Part shown: positions 8,388 through 18,259 of the stretch, in pieces
Position numbering within the stretch: position 1 is the stretch's first letter
Layout: each line of letters starts with the position of its first letter
Assembly: GCF_025660655.1 (NCBI RefSeq)
Contig: NZ_JAOTIN010000005.1
Span: 1-64,000 of the forward strand
DNA: 64,000 bases
Direction: 5' to 3'
DNA from: Streptococcus sp. CSL10205-OR2
Lineage (GTDB): Bacteria > Bacillota > Bacilli > Lactobacillales > Streptococcaceae
Position numbers and translations under genes: made by a program
The notes under the pieces: model-generated
Seen by the model: only the letters and a program-made list of their open reading frames with translations
The model's database searches: none
Told to the model about the DNA's origin: nothing

Positions 8388-10067
8388 TTAATAGAACTCA
8401 TCTGGTAGAATAGTTTCTCCCAATTTAATATTATCTTTGTAATCAATTGGAATATCAATTAAAACAGGGCCTGATTTTGCTTCACTAATCGCTTTTTTCA
8501 AGGTGGCATCAAAGCTTTCTTTACTGTTAACACGGTAACCCTTAGCTCCGAAGCTTTCAGCATATTTTACAAAATCAACGTCACCTAATTGAACCCCTGA
8601 TGAACGACCATATTTCATTTCTTCTTGGAATTCAACCATATTATACTTACCATCATTCCAAATAATATGAACAATTGGTAAATGAAGGCGTGAGGCAACC
8701 TCTAGTTCTTGAGCTGAGAATAAGAAACCACCATCACCAGAGACAGAAATAATCGTTGTATTTGGTCTCACAAGAGCAGCTGAAATAGCCCAAGGTAATG
8801 CGACACCTAGCGTTTGCATCCCATTTGAAAAGAGCAGGTGACGTGCTTCATAAGATTTAAAATAACGAGCCATCCAAATATAGTGACTCCCCACATCAAC
8901 AGTGACTGTCATGTCGTCTGTTACTTGTTTTTGTAAACTGTCAATAACATCAAGAGGATGAACAAGACCTTTTTGACTGTGACGATCAAATTTAACGTCG
9001 CCAGACATATTTTTTTTGAGATTTTGCAGGTATTCTATTGATCCTTTTGGTAATTCATATCCCTTAACAGCAGGTAAAAGAAGATCAATTGTATCTGCGA
9101 TATCTCCAATTAATTCACGTTCGGGTTGGAAATAAGTATCAATTTCAGCTGGAACGACATCAATAACAATTGTGCGAGCAGAAATTTCTGCATTCCAGTT
9201 TCTTGCTTCATATTCAATAGGATCGTAACCTATTGCAATGACTAAATCTGCTTTTTTCAAAAGCATATCACCCGGTTGATTTCTAAACAAACCAACGCGC
9301 CCAAAAAAGCTTTCTTCTTCCAGTTCTCTAGAAACAATACCAGCGCCTTGGAAAGTCTCAACCACAGGTAATTTAACAGCTTCTAATAACTGACGAATAG
9401 ACTGTGTTACTTTTTCATGTGATGCCCCATTCCCTAAAAGCAATACTGGTAAAACGGAATTTTTGATGGCTTGTGCTAAATAATTAATATCATTAACAGA
9501 TGCTGTCCCAAGTTTAGGATCGGTTAATGGTTTAATAGCCTTAACAGAAACTTCTCTATCATTAACATCTTGAGGGATAGAAATAAAACTAGCACCAGGT
9601 TTTCCAGATTTAGCACGTCGATAAGCATTTGCGATGGTTTCAGAAATCGTGTTGCCATCATGAATTTCGGCAGAATATTTAGTAATTGGACTAAGCATGG
9701 CGACATTATCCATTGATTGATGGGCACGTTTTAATAAATCAGCTCTTTTAACTTGACCACCTATCGCTAAAACGGGATCGCCCTCAGCAGTTGCTGTCAC
9801 AAGTCCCGTTGCCAAGTTAGAAATACCAGGTCCACTTGTAGCTATAACAACACCAGGTTCACCTGTTATACGACCAATTGCTTGTGCCATAAAGGCGGCA
9901 TTTTGCTCATGACGTGACACAATTAACTGTGGGCCTTTGTCTTCTAAGGTGTCAAAAACCTTATCAATTTTTGCTCCTGGAATACCAAAAACATAGTTTA
10001 CTTTATGATTTATGAGGCTATCTACCACAAGATCAGCCCCATATTGATTGGTTGTTGATTCAACCAT
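8388..10067 (-). CDS. alsS: Catabolic acetolactate synthase
   Basis: Encodes a ThDP enzyme condensing two pyruvates into alpha-acetolactate. The N-terminal [12 protein letters not shown] contains the catalytic glutamate and [13 protein letters not shown] begins the ThDP-magnesium motif. At about 559 residues without a regulatory subunit nearby it fits the catabolic AlsS/BudB type rather than biosynthetic IlvB. I chose the ATG at 10067 (AAAGAGGTG upstream) over an ATG at 10118, because a likely extended -10 promoter (10096-10104) would leave the upstream start untranscribed. It is followed by alsD. Confidence 0.94.
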   Translation of the reverse strand: MVESTTNQYGADLVVDSLINHKVNYVFGIPGAKIDKVFDTLEDKGPQLIVSRHEQNAAFMAQAIGRITGEPGVVIATSGPGISNLATGLVTATAEGDPVLAIGGQVKRADLLKRAHQSMDNVAMLSPITKYSAEIHDGNTISETIANAYRRAKSGKPGASFISIPQDVNDREVSVKAIKPLTDPKLGTASVNDINYLAQAIKNSVLPVLLLGNGASHEKVTQSIRQLLEAVKLPVVETFQGAGIVSRELEEESFFGRVGLFRNQPGDMLLKKADLVIAIGYDPIEYEARNWNAEISARTIVIDVVPAEIDTYFQPERELIGDIADTIDLLLPAVKGYELPKGSIEYLQNLKKNMSGDVKFDRHSQKGLVHPLDVIDSLQKQVTDDMTVTVDVGSHYIWMARYFKSYEARHLLFSNGMQTLGVALPWAISAALVRPNTTIISVSGDGGFLFSAQELEVASRLHLPIVHIIWNDGKYNMVEFQEEMKYGRSSGVQLGDVDFVKYAESFGAKGYRVNSKESFDATLKKAISEAKSGPVLIDIPIDYKDNIKLGETILPDEFY

Positions 10068-10095
10068 AAAAACACCTCTTTTCCGATATGACAAT

Positions 10096-10104
10096 ATTAT
10101 AACA
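10096..10104 (-). promoter_or_regulatory. Extended -10 promoter of alsSD
   Basis: On the minus strand TGTTATAAT (TATAAT at 10096-10101) is a match to an extended -10 element, about 30 bases upstream of the alsS start codon. No good -35 is visible, as is common with extended -10 promoters. Confidence 0.5.
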
Positions 10105-10143
10105 CAGATGGAAGTCATACTTTATTTTTTTAACCTTGAAACC

Positions 10144-10162
10144 GTATTCTTAACAAGAATAC
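10144..10162. promoter_or_regulatory. 19-base inverted repeat between divergent promoters
   Basis: GTATTCTT-AAC-AAGAATAC is a perfect inverted repeat with eight-base arms. It lies between the alsS extended -10 (minus strand) and the extended -10 of the NusG-II gene (plus strand), about 40 bases from each. The position fits an operator for a regulator of one or both genes. No regulator is encoded next to it. Confidence 0.45.
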
Positions 10163-10199
10163 TTTTGATGCATAAAAAAATTACTTTGTGACTTATAAA

Positions 10200-10208
10200 T
10201 GGTATAAT
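10200..10208 (+). promoter_or_regulatory. Extended -10 promoter of the NusG-II gene
   Basis: TGGTATAAT matches an extended -10 element. Transcription from here would give a leader of about 120 bases before the ATG at 10336. I see no convincing riboswitch or stem-loop in that leader. Confidence 0.4.
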
Positions 10209-10335
10209 AAAAGAACATTTAAAAAAGAAATCTCTCAAGTAGAAAGATTTAATAACGTTATCGGTTGTCATTTTAGTTAAATGCTACTTATATTATCTTT
10301 TTTAAAACTAGTGACTCTACTTATAAAGGAGACCT

Positions 10336-10761
10336 ATGAAAAGTATTTTAAAACAATTAAAACCTTTTGATTATGTCTTGACTTTTCTTGCTATTTTAAT
10401 ATCATTTATCCCTTTTACTTATACTTATTTAACGGTTAACCAAATGGAAAATTCCAAACTTATTGCGACTGTTAAAATTGATGGAAAAGTTGTTGATACT
10501 TATGAATTAAGTCCAAATGGACCACATCAAACTAAAACATATTATCCTCATGAGGGGCAATACAATATTGTTGAAATCAATCAAGATAAAATCAGGGTAA
10601 AAGAAGATAACAGTCCCGATCAGATTGCTGTCAAGTCAGGCTGGATTGAAAAAAGCGGTCAAATATTGGTCTGCTTACCCCATCAATTAATTATTGAGAT
10701 AACGGGACAAGATAGTGCTAATCCTAATGAGGAAGATGAGATTATCTTACCACTACAATGA
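10336..10761 (+). CDS. NusG domain II-containing membrane-anchored protein
   Basis: Encodes 141 residues: one N-terminal transmembrane segment (about residues 13-34) followed by an extracytoplasmic domain that fits the NusG domain II family (DUF1312; VKIDGKVVDTYEL and the later KSGWIEKSGQILVCLPHQLIIEI). It is not the transcription factor NusG. The ATG has AAAGGAG upstream. In related Firmicutes this family is commonly next to the Gx/HepS membrane protein and flavin electron-transfer genes. Here those lie about 9 kb away beyond the collagen-like gene, so the link is inferred. Function unknown. Confidence 0.75.
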   Translation: MKSILKQLKPFDYVLTFLAILISFIPFTYTYLTVNQMENSKLIATVKIDGKVVDTYELSPNGPHQTKTYYPHEGQYNIVEINQDKIRVKEDNSPDQIAVKSGWIEKSGQILVCLPHQLIIEITGQDSANPNEEDEIILPLQ

Positions 10762-10830
10762 TAAGAATTATTGTGTTCATAATGACTAATGATTAATTGA
10801 TGTTATCATTTGTCAACTTTAATATAAATC

Positions 10831-10863
10831 AAAAAGGAAGAATCAACTGATTCTTCCTTTTTT
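10831..10863. terminator. Bidirectional terminator
   Basis: GGAAGAATCA-AC-TGATTCTTCC is a near-perfect inverted repeat flanked by A residues on the left and T residues on the right, so it can end transcription both of the plus-strand NusG-II gene and of the minus-strand collagen-like gene that stops at 10933. Confidence 0.8.
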
Positions 10864-10932
10864 AGCTGGCTAAATGATTTATAGTTATAAATCACTGCCA
10901 TTCTTCAAAAATTCAATGAGTGACCAATCATA

Positions 10933-13900
10933 TTACTTATTTTGAGCATATCTTTTTTTTGAAGAATAAGCAGACATCATACCTAAAGCAGTCACACTAG
11001 CAATTCCAGCTAGAACAAATGTATCGTCACTGCTATCACCGGTATTTGGTAGATTGTTACTAGACGGCTTCTTAACAATTCCTAATGATTGTGATGTTAC
11101 ATCTGTAATAGCTTGAATAGGTACAAATGGCATACTATTTTTAGGAGTTTTACCACTTTGGTTATCATTGCCACCTTGGTTATTATTGCCACCTTGGTTA
11201 TTATTGCCACCTTGGTTATCATTGCCACCTTGGTTATCATTGCCACCTTGGTTATTATTGCCACCTTGGTTATCATTGCCATCTTGGTTATCATTGCCAC
11301 CTTGGTTATCATTGCCACCTTGGTTATTATTGCCACCTTGGTTATTGTTGCCACCTTGGTTATTATTGCCACCTTGGTTATTATTGCCACCTTGGTTATT
11401 GTTGCCACCTTGGTTATTGTTGCCATCTTCACCACGAGGACCACGGTCTCCTTTATCACCTTTAGGTCCTTTAAGGCTACCAGTAATAATCCATTGTCCT
11501 CCTTGTTTTACATATGTCACTCCCGAATCAACATTTATATAAATATCTCCATCTTGGCCTGTACTACTATCTGGTTCAGTAATTCCTGAATAAATGGAAC
11601 GACCATCAATACCACGCTCACCACGTTCACCTCGATCTCCCTTATCACCTTTGTCTACTGTAACTGTTTTACCATCTGAGAAGGTGATAACAGTATTTCC
11701 TGAGCCATCTTTGGTGACATTTGTAATACTAATTGAGTTACCATCGTGGCCGTCACGACCTGCTTGTCCTGTAGCTCCTTGTTCACCACGCTCACCTTGT
11801 AAGCCACGTTCGCCTTGTAAGCCACGTTCACCTCGGTCTCCCTTATCACCTTTGTCTACAGTAACTGATTGACCATCTGAGAAAGTGATAACAGTATTTC
11901 CTGAGCTATCTTTACTAACATTTGTGATACTTACAGAGCTACCGTCGCGGCCATCACGACCTGCTTGTCCTGTGGCTCCTTGTAAACCACGTTCACCTTG
12001 TAAGCCGCGTTCGCCTCGGTCTCCCTTATCACCTTTGTCTACGGTAACTGATTGACCATCTGAGAAGGTGATAACAGTATTTCCTGAGCCATCTTTGGTG
12101 ACATTTGTAATACTAATTGAGCTACCGTCACGGCCATCACGACCTGCTTGTCCTGTGGCTCCTTGTTCACCACGCTCACCTTGTAAACCACGCTCACCTT
12201 GTAAACCACGTTCACCTTGTAAGCCACGTTCACCTCGGTCTCCCTTATCACCTTTATCTACTGTAACTGTTTTACCATCTGAGAAAGTGATAACAGTATT
12301 TCCTGAGCTATCTTTGGTGACATTTGTAATACTAATTGAGTTACCATCGTGGCCGTCACGACCTGCTTGTCCTGTAGCTCCTTGTTCACCACGCTCACCT
12401 TGTAAGCCACGTTCGCCTTGTAAGCCACGTTCACCTCGGTCTCCCTTATCACCTTTGTCTACAGTAACTGATTGACCATCTGAGAAAGTGATAACAGTAT
12501 TTCCTGAGCTATCTTTACTAACATTTGTAATACTAATTGAGCTACCGTCACGGCCATCACGACCTGCTTGTCCTGTGGCTCCTTGTTCACCACGCTCACC
12601 TTGTAAACCACGTTCGCCTCGATCTCCCTTATCACCTTTATCTACAGTAACTGTTTTACCATCTGAGAAAGTGATAACAGTATTTCCTGAGCTATCTTTA
12701 CTAACATTTGTAATACTAATTGAGCTACCGTCGCGGCCATCACGACCTGCTTGTCCTGTAGCTCCTTGTTCACCACGCTCACCTTGTAAACCACGTTCGC
12801 CTCGGTCTCCCTTATCACCTTTGTCTACGGTAACTGATTGACCATCTGAGAAGGTGATAACAGTATTTCCTGAGCTATCTTTGCTAACATTTGTGATACT
12901 TACAGAGCTACCGTCGCGGCCATCACGACCTGCTTGTCCTGTAGCTCCTTGTTCACCACGCTCACCTTGTAAGCCATGTTCACCTTGTAAACCACGTTCG
13001 CCTCGGTCTCCCTTATCACCTTTGTCTACAGTAACTGATTGACCATCTGAGAAGGTGATAACAGTATTTCCTGAGCTATCTTTGCTAACATTTGTAATAC
13101 TAATTGAGCTACCGTCGCGGCCATCACGACCTGCTTGTCCTGTAGCTCCTTGTTCACCGCGTTCGCCTTGTAAGCCACGTTCGCCTCGGTCTCCCTTATC
13201 ACCTTTGTCTACAGTAACTGATTGACCATCTGAGAAGGTGATAACAGTATTTCCTGAGCTATCTTTGCTAACACCTGTGATACTTACAGAGCTACCGTCG
13301 CGGCCATCACGACCTGCTTGTCCTGTAGCTCCTTGTAAACCACGTTCACCTTGTAAACCACGTTCACCTTGTAAACCACGTTCGCCTCGGTCTCCCTTAT
13401 CACCTTTGTCTACGGTAACTGATTGACCATCTGAGAAGGTGATAACAGTATTTCCTGAGCTATCTTTGCTAACATTTGTAATACTAATTGAGCTACCGTC
13501 GCGGCCATCACGACCTGCTTGTCCTGTAGCTCCTTGTTCACCGCGTTCGCCTTGTAAGCCACGTTCACCTTGTAAGCCACGTTCGCCTCGGTCTCCCTTA
13601 TCACCTTTATCTACTGTAACTGATTGACCATCTGAGAAAGTGATAACAGTATTTCCTGAGCTATCTTTGCTAACACCTGTGATACTTACAGAGCTACCAT
13701 CACGACCGTCACGTCCAGGCTGACCTGTCTCTCCTCGCGGACCACGTTCGCCTCGCTCACCTGGTATACCTTGAAATCCGCGCTCACCACGGGCACCTGG
13801 AGCTCCCTGAAATCCACGCTCACCTGGAATGCCTTGAAGACCACGCTCACCTGGTATACCTTGAAATCCTTGCTCTCCGCGAGGACCTGGAACACCTTGG

Positions 13901-16900
13901 AGTCCACGTTCACCTTGAATACCTTGAAGACCGCGTTCGCCTTGAAGTCCACGTTCACCACGATCTCCCTTATCACCTTTATCTACAGTAACTGTTTTAC
14001 CATCTGAGAAAGTGATGACAGTGTTGCCTGAGCCGTCTTTGGTAACATTTGTAATACTAATTGAGCTACCGTCGCGACCATCACGTCCAGGTGCCCCTTG
14101 TAAACCGCGTTCACCTGGAATACCTTGATCTCCTCGTTCTCCTTGAATACCACGATCTCCTTGTGGACCTTGCTCTCCACGGACACCTGCAATACCTTGC
14201 TCTCCGCGAACTCCTGCTACTCCTTGTTCACCTCTTTCTCCACGATCTCCTTGCGGACCACGTTCGCCACGAACACCTGCAATACCTTGCTCTCCACGTT
14301 CTCCTTGTGGACCTTTTATATTTCCTGTAAGTGTCCACTGATTTTCAATTTTCTTATAAGTATTGCCTGAGTGAGTGTCAATATAGATATCACCCGTTTT
14401 CCCAAGTTGACTTCCTGGTTCAGTAACACCTGAGTGAATAGAGTTGCCATCTTTACCTGATGTAATATCTATAACATCAATACTGATTACTTTTTGAACT
14501 GATGACTTGCCAGAATTTTTTGAAGCTCTTACAACAATATCATACTTACCTGTTTGTGCTGGTTCCCCAGAAATTGTTTTTTGAGAAGCATTATAAGTAA
14601 CCCCTGCAGGTAAACTCGATTGTTCAACGTCAATTGTTGCCCCATCAGTAGCCGTTAATGAGATTGGACGAATGGCATTCCCCAAAACAACAATTTGACT
14701 ATCTCTAGAAACATCTAGCGATAACTCATCAGCAGTGACCGTAAGTGTTAAAACGCCTTCTGCAATTTCTCCTCCCAAATCTTGAGGATTTATTGCCTTA
14801 AATCGTATTTTATAAACACCTGTTTGAGTTGGCTGACCTGAGATGGTATTTGTATCTTGGTTATAGTTTAGACCTAATCTCTCATCAAGATAAGAAGCGA
14901 TATCTGATTCTGGGAATGTAAGGCTTAGATATTGTCCCAAAAGATTTGCTTTTTGATTATGTTCAATCACAATATCTTTAATGGATTGTCCTAATGTTAT
15001 TGCCTGATTATTATTTGAAATATTAATAGTTGCTGGTAAGTTGGTTACTCTAATCGTAAGATTTTTAGTTTCACTAGGACGATTAGCCATTTGATTGAAG
15101 GTTGCTGTCACAGGAATATTATAAGTACCAACAACAGAAGGCGTTCCACTAATTGTTTTGGTTTGTTGATTATAAGTGACACCACTAGGGAGCTTACTTG
15201 AATCAAGAGTGATGGTTGCTTGATTATCAGCACTTAAAATAATCTCATCTAAAGCTGTTAATACTTGTTTGGTTTGATTATTATTAGTGATTTGCAATTG
15301 TTGTTCGCGATTTCTCACTACAATTGTGACATCAGCTGTAGCTTTTCTACCACCATAAATATTAGCAAATTCAGCACTAAAGGTTGCCGTAAAAGTACCT
15401 ACTTCTGTTGGAGTACCAGAAATAACACGTCTAGCACTGTCAAAAGTGACTCCTGCTGGTAATTTCCCTGATTGAATAGCTAACCGAGCTCCTTGTGGTG
15501 CATCAATAACCATTTCCTCAATAGCATCTAAAACTGTTACCGTTTGACGCTGATTTGAAATTGCTAATGAGATTGGCGCATTTGTGATACGTAAAGTAAT
15601 GTTTGCTGTGGCTGATTGGTAAGTTCCAGCAGAGGTTCTTCTACTATATCTAGGCGTTAAATTAAAGTTACCAACAACAACAGGTGTACCGGAAATAGTA
15701 CGTCCATCTTCACTAATTGTTAGCCCTTGTGGCAAGTTAAGACTACTAAATTCCTTAGTGACATTAGCTGGTAAATTAATTTCAATAGGTTCAATTTCTG
15801 AACCTGCTACCAAATCTTTTGTAATGGATGGAATTGTAAAACTACTTGGATTAACAGTTACAGTAATTGTTTTTGATAATTTCTTGCCATTTTTACTTGC
15901 AGTAACAACTGCTTGATAACGTCCTTCATACTTTGGTGTACCAGAAATCGTTTTTGTTTCAGGATGATAAACAACACCAGAAGGTAATGAACTTGTGTCA
16001 ACGACTAATTCTTCATTTGAATTAGTTGTTATTGCCATTGTGGAAATAGCTTGATTTTCATAGACAGTTTGATCAGAATTAGTAATATTTAAATTTAATT
16101 GATTTTCTGAATCAGCTTGAACTTCATAAGTGAAACTAGTTTTTACACTTTTTATCTCACCATCTTTAGTGCGATAATTGATTTTTAAAAAGACTGTCTT
16201 TTGACCATTAGTTGCTTCTAATGTTGTTCCTTTGACAGTTGCCCCATCTCCTCTTAAATTAAGATGATTAGCATCACTTTCTACTATTTCAACACTCTCA
16301 ACAGCTGAGTTGTTTTTCATTGAAACAGTGATTGGAGTAATCAATTGCCACTCTTTCCATACTTGGTGCTGAATAGGATTTGGTGCGTCTGCTACTTCAA
16401 ATTTGAGTAATCTGGTTGGTGCAGAATCACCAAAGTGACCATCAATAGCTTTGGTTTCAATGGTATAAGTTCCTGATTGTAAGAGGACACCAGCTTTTTT
16501 AGTGATTCTACCGGTTATATTGTCAATTTCAATGCCTTCAGGTTTATTAACAATCTCAAAGCTTGCATTTTCCTTGTTTAATCTGATAGTTCCCACTTCT
16601 TGTTCGCCAGACTCAGATGGTAAAACGGTCTGGTTATCAATGTCATATTGTTTATTTGGTTCCAACTTAACATCGGCATGGGTGATGATTAGAGAGGAAA
16701 CTTCATCATAACCTGAAGTAATATTGTTAATGACTGTTTGAGATTGTTCGTAGGTTAAAATTTCTAGATGATGTATTTTTTCTCTCCCAATACTATCTAC
16801 AATCTTAAAATCTGCAAAATAGCGACCTGCTGTTGCTGGTAGCTTGGTAAATTGAAGGCGGTATGTTGGGAGATTCGTATAATTAAACGAATGATTATAA

Positions 16901-18234
16901 TCCAATGTTGTATTACGTAGTGTTGGTGTTTTATCAATAAAAAATTTCGTTTCAATTCCTTGGCTAGAATCAATCTGTTCTACACTTCTAATAGTCACTA
17001 ATTGTTTTGCACCACCTCGACTATTATCAAGACTCATTAGATAAATATTATTAGTATATTGTTTACTTTCTGACGTTGCATCTTCAATAGTTTGAGGATA
17101 AATATGTGTATCATAATTTTCCTCTCTAGTTTTATCTAGCAAATAACCAAAGGGCGTTACTGGCATGGTAACCATCGTAGTGCCATCTTGAAGATGGAAA
17201 ATAACAGTACTTGACGTTTCCTTTATATTAGTATCTGATGATATAAAAGGATAAATTGTATGTTTAGGGGCCGTCATGATATCATCAAAATCAGATTTGT
17301 TTTTTCTTATATATTCATCAAGTCTATTAGATATAGTGATAAAATCATATTCATTGATATTTTCTTTGCCATAGATATTTAAAGTGGCCGTCACCTTAGT
17401 ATTTTGAGGATCCGTTTTTGACTGCAATCCGATCAAATATTCTTTCAATGGAAAATCATCAGAAAGAACAATGGTCCCTTTAATATACCCAGAATTTTTA
17501 TCATATACCAAATTTAAAGCTCGAGCATCTGGAGTTAACTCGACTTCTTCTGGTGTGATTCTAGTTAAGCCAACCTTGTAGGAAATATCTACTGTTTGTC
17601 CTTCTCTAACAATACTATAGTTGATATTAGCGCGATTACCATCGCCAAAATATCTTTCAAGAGTCATGTAAGGTTTAGAATTATCTACTGATCGAAAAGT
17701 TGCATAAGGGGCATCAACTGCTTTTCTAAAACTACTAGAATCTGTTTTTCTTGACTCGTTAGGCCTTAATTTAGAAGTGTCTTTTTCAACTTTTAAAAGC
17801 TTTTCATTATGAGACGATGTAATGGTATCCTCAAAATCTTTTGTTGTTTCTACTTCAATACTTGACGGTGTAATCACAACCTCTGTTGATGACGTAATCT
17901 CTTGATTAGCGTTATCAATTGTTTGTTGACTTGTTTGAGAAGCATTTTCAGATAAAATACTGTATTCCTCAACTGGCGCTGTTGCAGCAATGGTTTTTAT
18001 TTCTGTTTGTTCTTCTTTTTCGTCAACAATTTCTTGACTAACCACATCAGTTTGTTGGACAACTTCAACTATCGAAGGTTCAGATAAAACAGGAGTTGTT
18101 GTCTCATCAGCACTAACTGTTTGTCCAGTTAATCCCATTAACATCGCTGTTCCAATCAATGCTGATGTTGTTCCATATGCTTTATATTTTCTAATAGAGT
18201 AAAATTCTTTTTTGTTAAATAGATTTGTTTTCAT
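10933..18234 (-). CDS. Giant collagen-like YSIRK/LPXTG surface protein
   Basis: Encodes 2433 residues. Order: YSIRK signal peptide (YSIRK at 12-16, likely cleavage after the VSA at 40-42); a non-repetitive N-terminal region to about residue 700; six Ig-like modules each ending in an ISGTP/ISGQP/ISGEP-type turn (about 700-1250); a short module ending in a tryptophan (QWTLTG); a Gly-X-Y collagen region (about 1306-2211) interrupted by 12 copies of a 28-residue beta-type insert; a second tryptophan-containing module (QWIITG); 15 hexapeptides of NNNQGG type; and a sortase signal LPNTG at 2395 with a hydrophobic segment and basic tail. It is therefore secreted at the septum and wall-anchored. Collagen-like streptococcal proteins bind host matrix or receptors; the ligand here is unknown. 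GAGGGAG precedes the ATG. Confidence 0.93.
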   Translation of the reverse strand: MKTNLFNKKEFYSIRKYKAYGTTSALIGTAMLMGLTGQTVSADETTTPVLSEPSIVEVVQQTDVVSQEIVDEKEEQTEIKTIAATAPVEEYSILSENASQTSQQTIDNANQEITSSTEVVITPSSIEVETTKDFEDTITSSHNEKLLKVEKDTSKLRPNESRKTDSSSFRKAVDAPYATFRSVDNSKPYMTLERYFGDGNRANINYSIVREGQTVDISYKVGLTRITPEEVELTPDARALNLVYDKNSGYIKGTIVLSDDFPLKEYLIGLQSKTDPQNTKVTATLNIYGKENINEYDFITISNRLDEYIRKNKSDFDDIMTAPKHTIYPFISSDTNIKETSSTVIFHLQDGTTMVTMPVTPFGYLLDKTREENYDTHIYPQTIEDATSESKQYTNNIYLMSLDNSRGGAKQLVTIRSVEQIDSSQGIETKFFIDKTPTLRNTTLDYNHSFNYTNLPTYRLQFTKLPATAGRYFADFKIVDSIGREKIHHLEILTYEQSQTVINNITSGYDEVSSLIITHADVKLEPNKQYDIDNQTVLPSESGEQEVGTIRLNKENASFEIVNKPEGIEIDNITGRITKKAGVLLQSGTYTIETKAIDGHFGDSAPTRLLKFEVADAPNPIQHQVWKEWQLITPITVSMKNNSAVESVEIVESDANHLNLRGDGATVKGTTLEATNGQKTVFLKINYRTKDGEIKSVKTSFTYEVQADSENQLNLNITNSDQTVYENQAISTMAITTNSNEELVVDTSSLPSGVVYHPETKTISGTPKYEGRYQAVVTASKNGKKLSKTITVTVNPSSFTIPSITKDLVAGSEIEPIEINLPANVTKEFSSLNLPQGLTISEDGRTISGTPVVVGNFNLTPRYSRRTSAGTYQSATANITLRITNAPISLAISNQRQTVTVLDAIEEMVIDAPQGARLAIQSGKLPAGVTFDSARRVISGTPTEVGTFTATFSAEFANIYGGRKATADVTIVVRNREQQLQITNNNQTKQVLTALDEIILSADNQATITLDSSKLPSGVTYNQQTKTISGTPSVVGTYNIPVTATFNQMANRPSETKNLTIRVTNLPATINISNNNQAITLGQSIKDIVIEHNQKANLLGQYLSLTFPESDIASYLDERLGLNYNQDTNTISGQPTQTGVYKIRFKAINPQDLGGEIAEGVLTLTVTADELSLDVSRDSQIVVLGNAIRPISLTATDGATIDVEQSSLPAGVTYNASQKTISGEPAQTGKYDIVVRASKNSGKSSVQKVISIDVIDITSGKDGNSIHSGVTEPGSQLGKTGDIYIDTHSGNTYKKIENQWTLTGNIKGPQGERGEQGIAGVRGERGPQGDRGERGEQGVAGVRGEQGIAGVRGEQGPQGDRGIQGERGDQGIPGERGLQGAPGRDGRDGSSISITNVTKDGSGNTVITFSDGKTVTVDKGDKGDRGERGLQGERGLQGIQGERGLQGVPGPRGEQGFQGIPGERGLQGIPGERGFQGAPGARGERGFQGIPGERGERGPRGETGQPGRDGRDGSSVSITGVSKDSSGNTVITFSDGQSVTVDKGDKGDRGERGLQGERGLQGERGEQGATGQAGRDGRDGSSISITNVSKDSSGNTVITFSDGQSVTVDKGDKGDRGERGLQGERGLQGERGLQGATGQAGRDGRDGSSVSITGVSKDSSGNTVITFSDGQSVTVDKGDKGDRGERGLQGERGEQGATGQAGRDGRDGSSISITNVSKDSSGNTVITFSDGQSVTVDKGDKGDRGERGLQGEHGLQGERGEQGATGQAGRDGRDGSSVSITNVSKDSSGNTVITFSDGQSVTVDKGDKGDRGERGLQGERGEQGATGQAGRDGRDGSSISITNVSKDSSGNTVITFSDGKTVTVDKGDKGDRGERGLQGERGEQGATGQAGRDGRDGSSISITNVSKDSSGNTVITFSDGQSVTVDKGDKGDRGERGLQGERGLQGERGEQGATGQAGRDGHDGNSISITNVTKDSSGNTVITFSDGKTVTVDKGDKGDRGERGLQGERGLQGERGLQGERGEQGATGQAGRDGRDGSSISITNVTKDGSGNTVITFSDGQSVTVDKGDKGDRGERGLQGERGLQGATGQAGRDGRDGSSVSITNVSKDSSGNTVITFSDGQSVTVDKGDKGDRGERGLQGERGLQGERGEQGATGQAGRDGHDGNSISITNVTKDGSGNTVITFSDGKTVTVDKGDKGDRGERGERGIDGRSIYSGITEPDSSTGQDGDIYINVDSGVTYVKQGGQWIITGSLKGPKGDKGDRGPRGEDGNNNQGGNNNQGGNNNQGGNNNQGGNNNQGGNNNQGGNDNQGGNDNQDGNDNQGGNNNQGGNDNQGGNDNQGGNNNQGGNNNQGGNDNQSGKTPKNSMPFVPIQAITDVTSQSLGIVKKPSSNNLPNTGDSSDDTFVLAGIASVTALGMMSAYSSKKRYAQNK
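11155..11424 (-). repeat. 18-base tandem repeat (NNNQGG hexapeptide), 15 copies
   Basis: A unit of the form TTGCCACCTTGGTTATTA (plus strand) repeats about 15 times in register, encoding NNNQGG or NDNQGG with one QDG and one QSG variant. It forms the asparagine/glycine-rich wall-spanning stalk of the collagen-like protein. Silent differences (ATT/ATC/GTT) scattered through the array suggest repeated local duplication. The repeat is open in several frames, so overlapping long ORFs here are artefacts. Confidence 0.9.
11593..14100 (-). repeat. 12 collagen-plus-insert modules
   Basis: Each module pairs a run of GERGLQG-type collagen triplets with an insert of the form SSISITNVSKDSSGN followed by TVITFSDG and QSVTV or KTVTV. 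Twelve inserts were counted. Variation is limited to a few positions (N/G, S/G, QS/KT) and to the number of nine-base-scale GERGLQG triplets between inserts. Neighbouring copies are nearly identical at DNA level, so unequal recombination could change the copy number. Confidence 0.88.
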
Positions 18235-18259
18235 TGTTCTCCCTCATTATAAAATCTAA

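Noticed and set aside
10068..10118. Longer alsS with a start at 10118
   Set aside because: The added residues ([13 protein letters not shown]) match no AlsS, there is no ribosome binding site, and the extended -10 promoter at 10096 lies inside this stretch.
11155..11424. CRISPR array
   Set aside because: The regular repeats are contiguous 18-base coding units without spacers and encode a peptide repeat in frame. No cas gene is present.
11097..11589. Long open frames in other frames and on the plus strand over the 18-base repeat (products such as repeated LVIIAT or PPWLLL)
   Set aside because: The repeat unit happens to lack stop codons in several frames. The frames have no ribosome binding site and sit inside the intact surface-protein gene.
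11594..14370. Plus-strand frames rich in Pro, Ser, Arg and Cys across the collagen region
   Set aside because: They are complements of GERGLQG-type codons and repeat with the modules. No start signals or family similarity.
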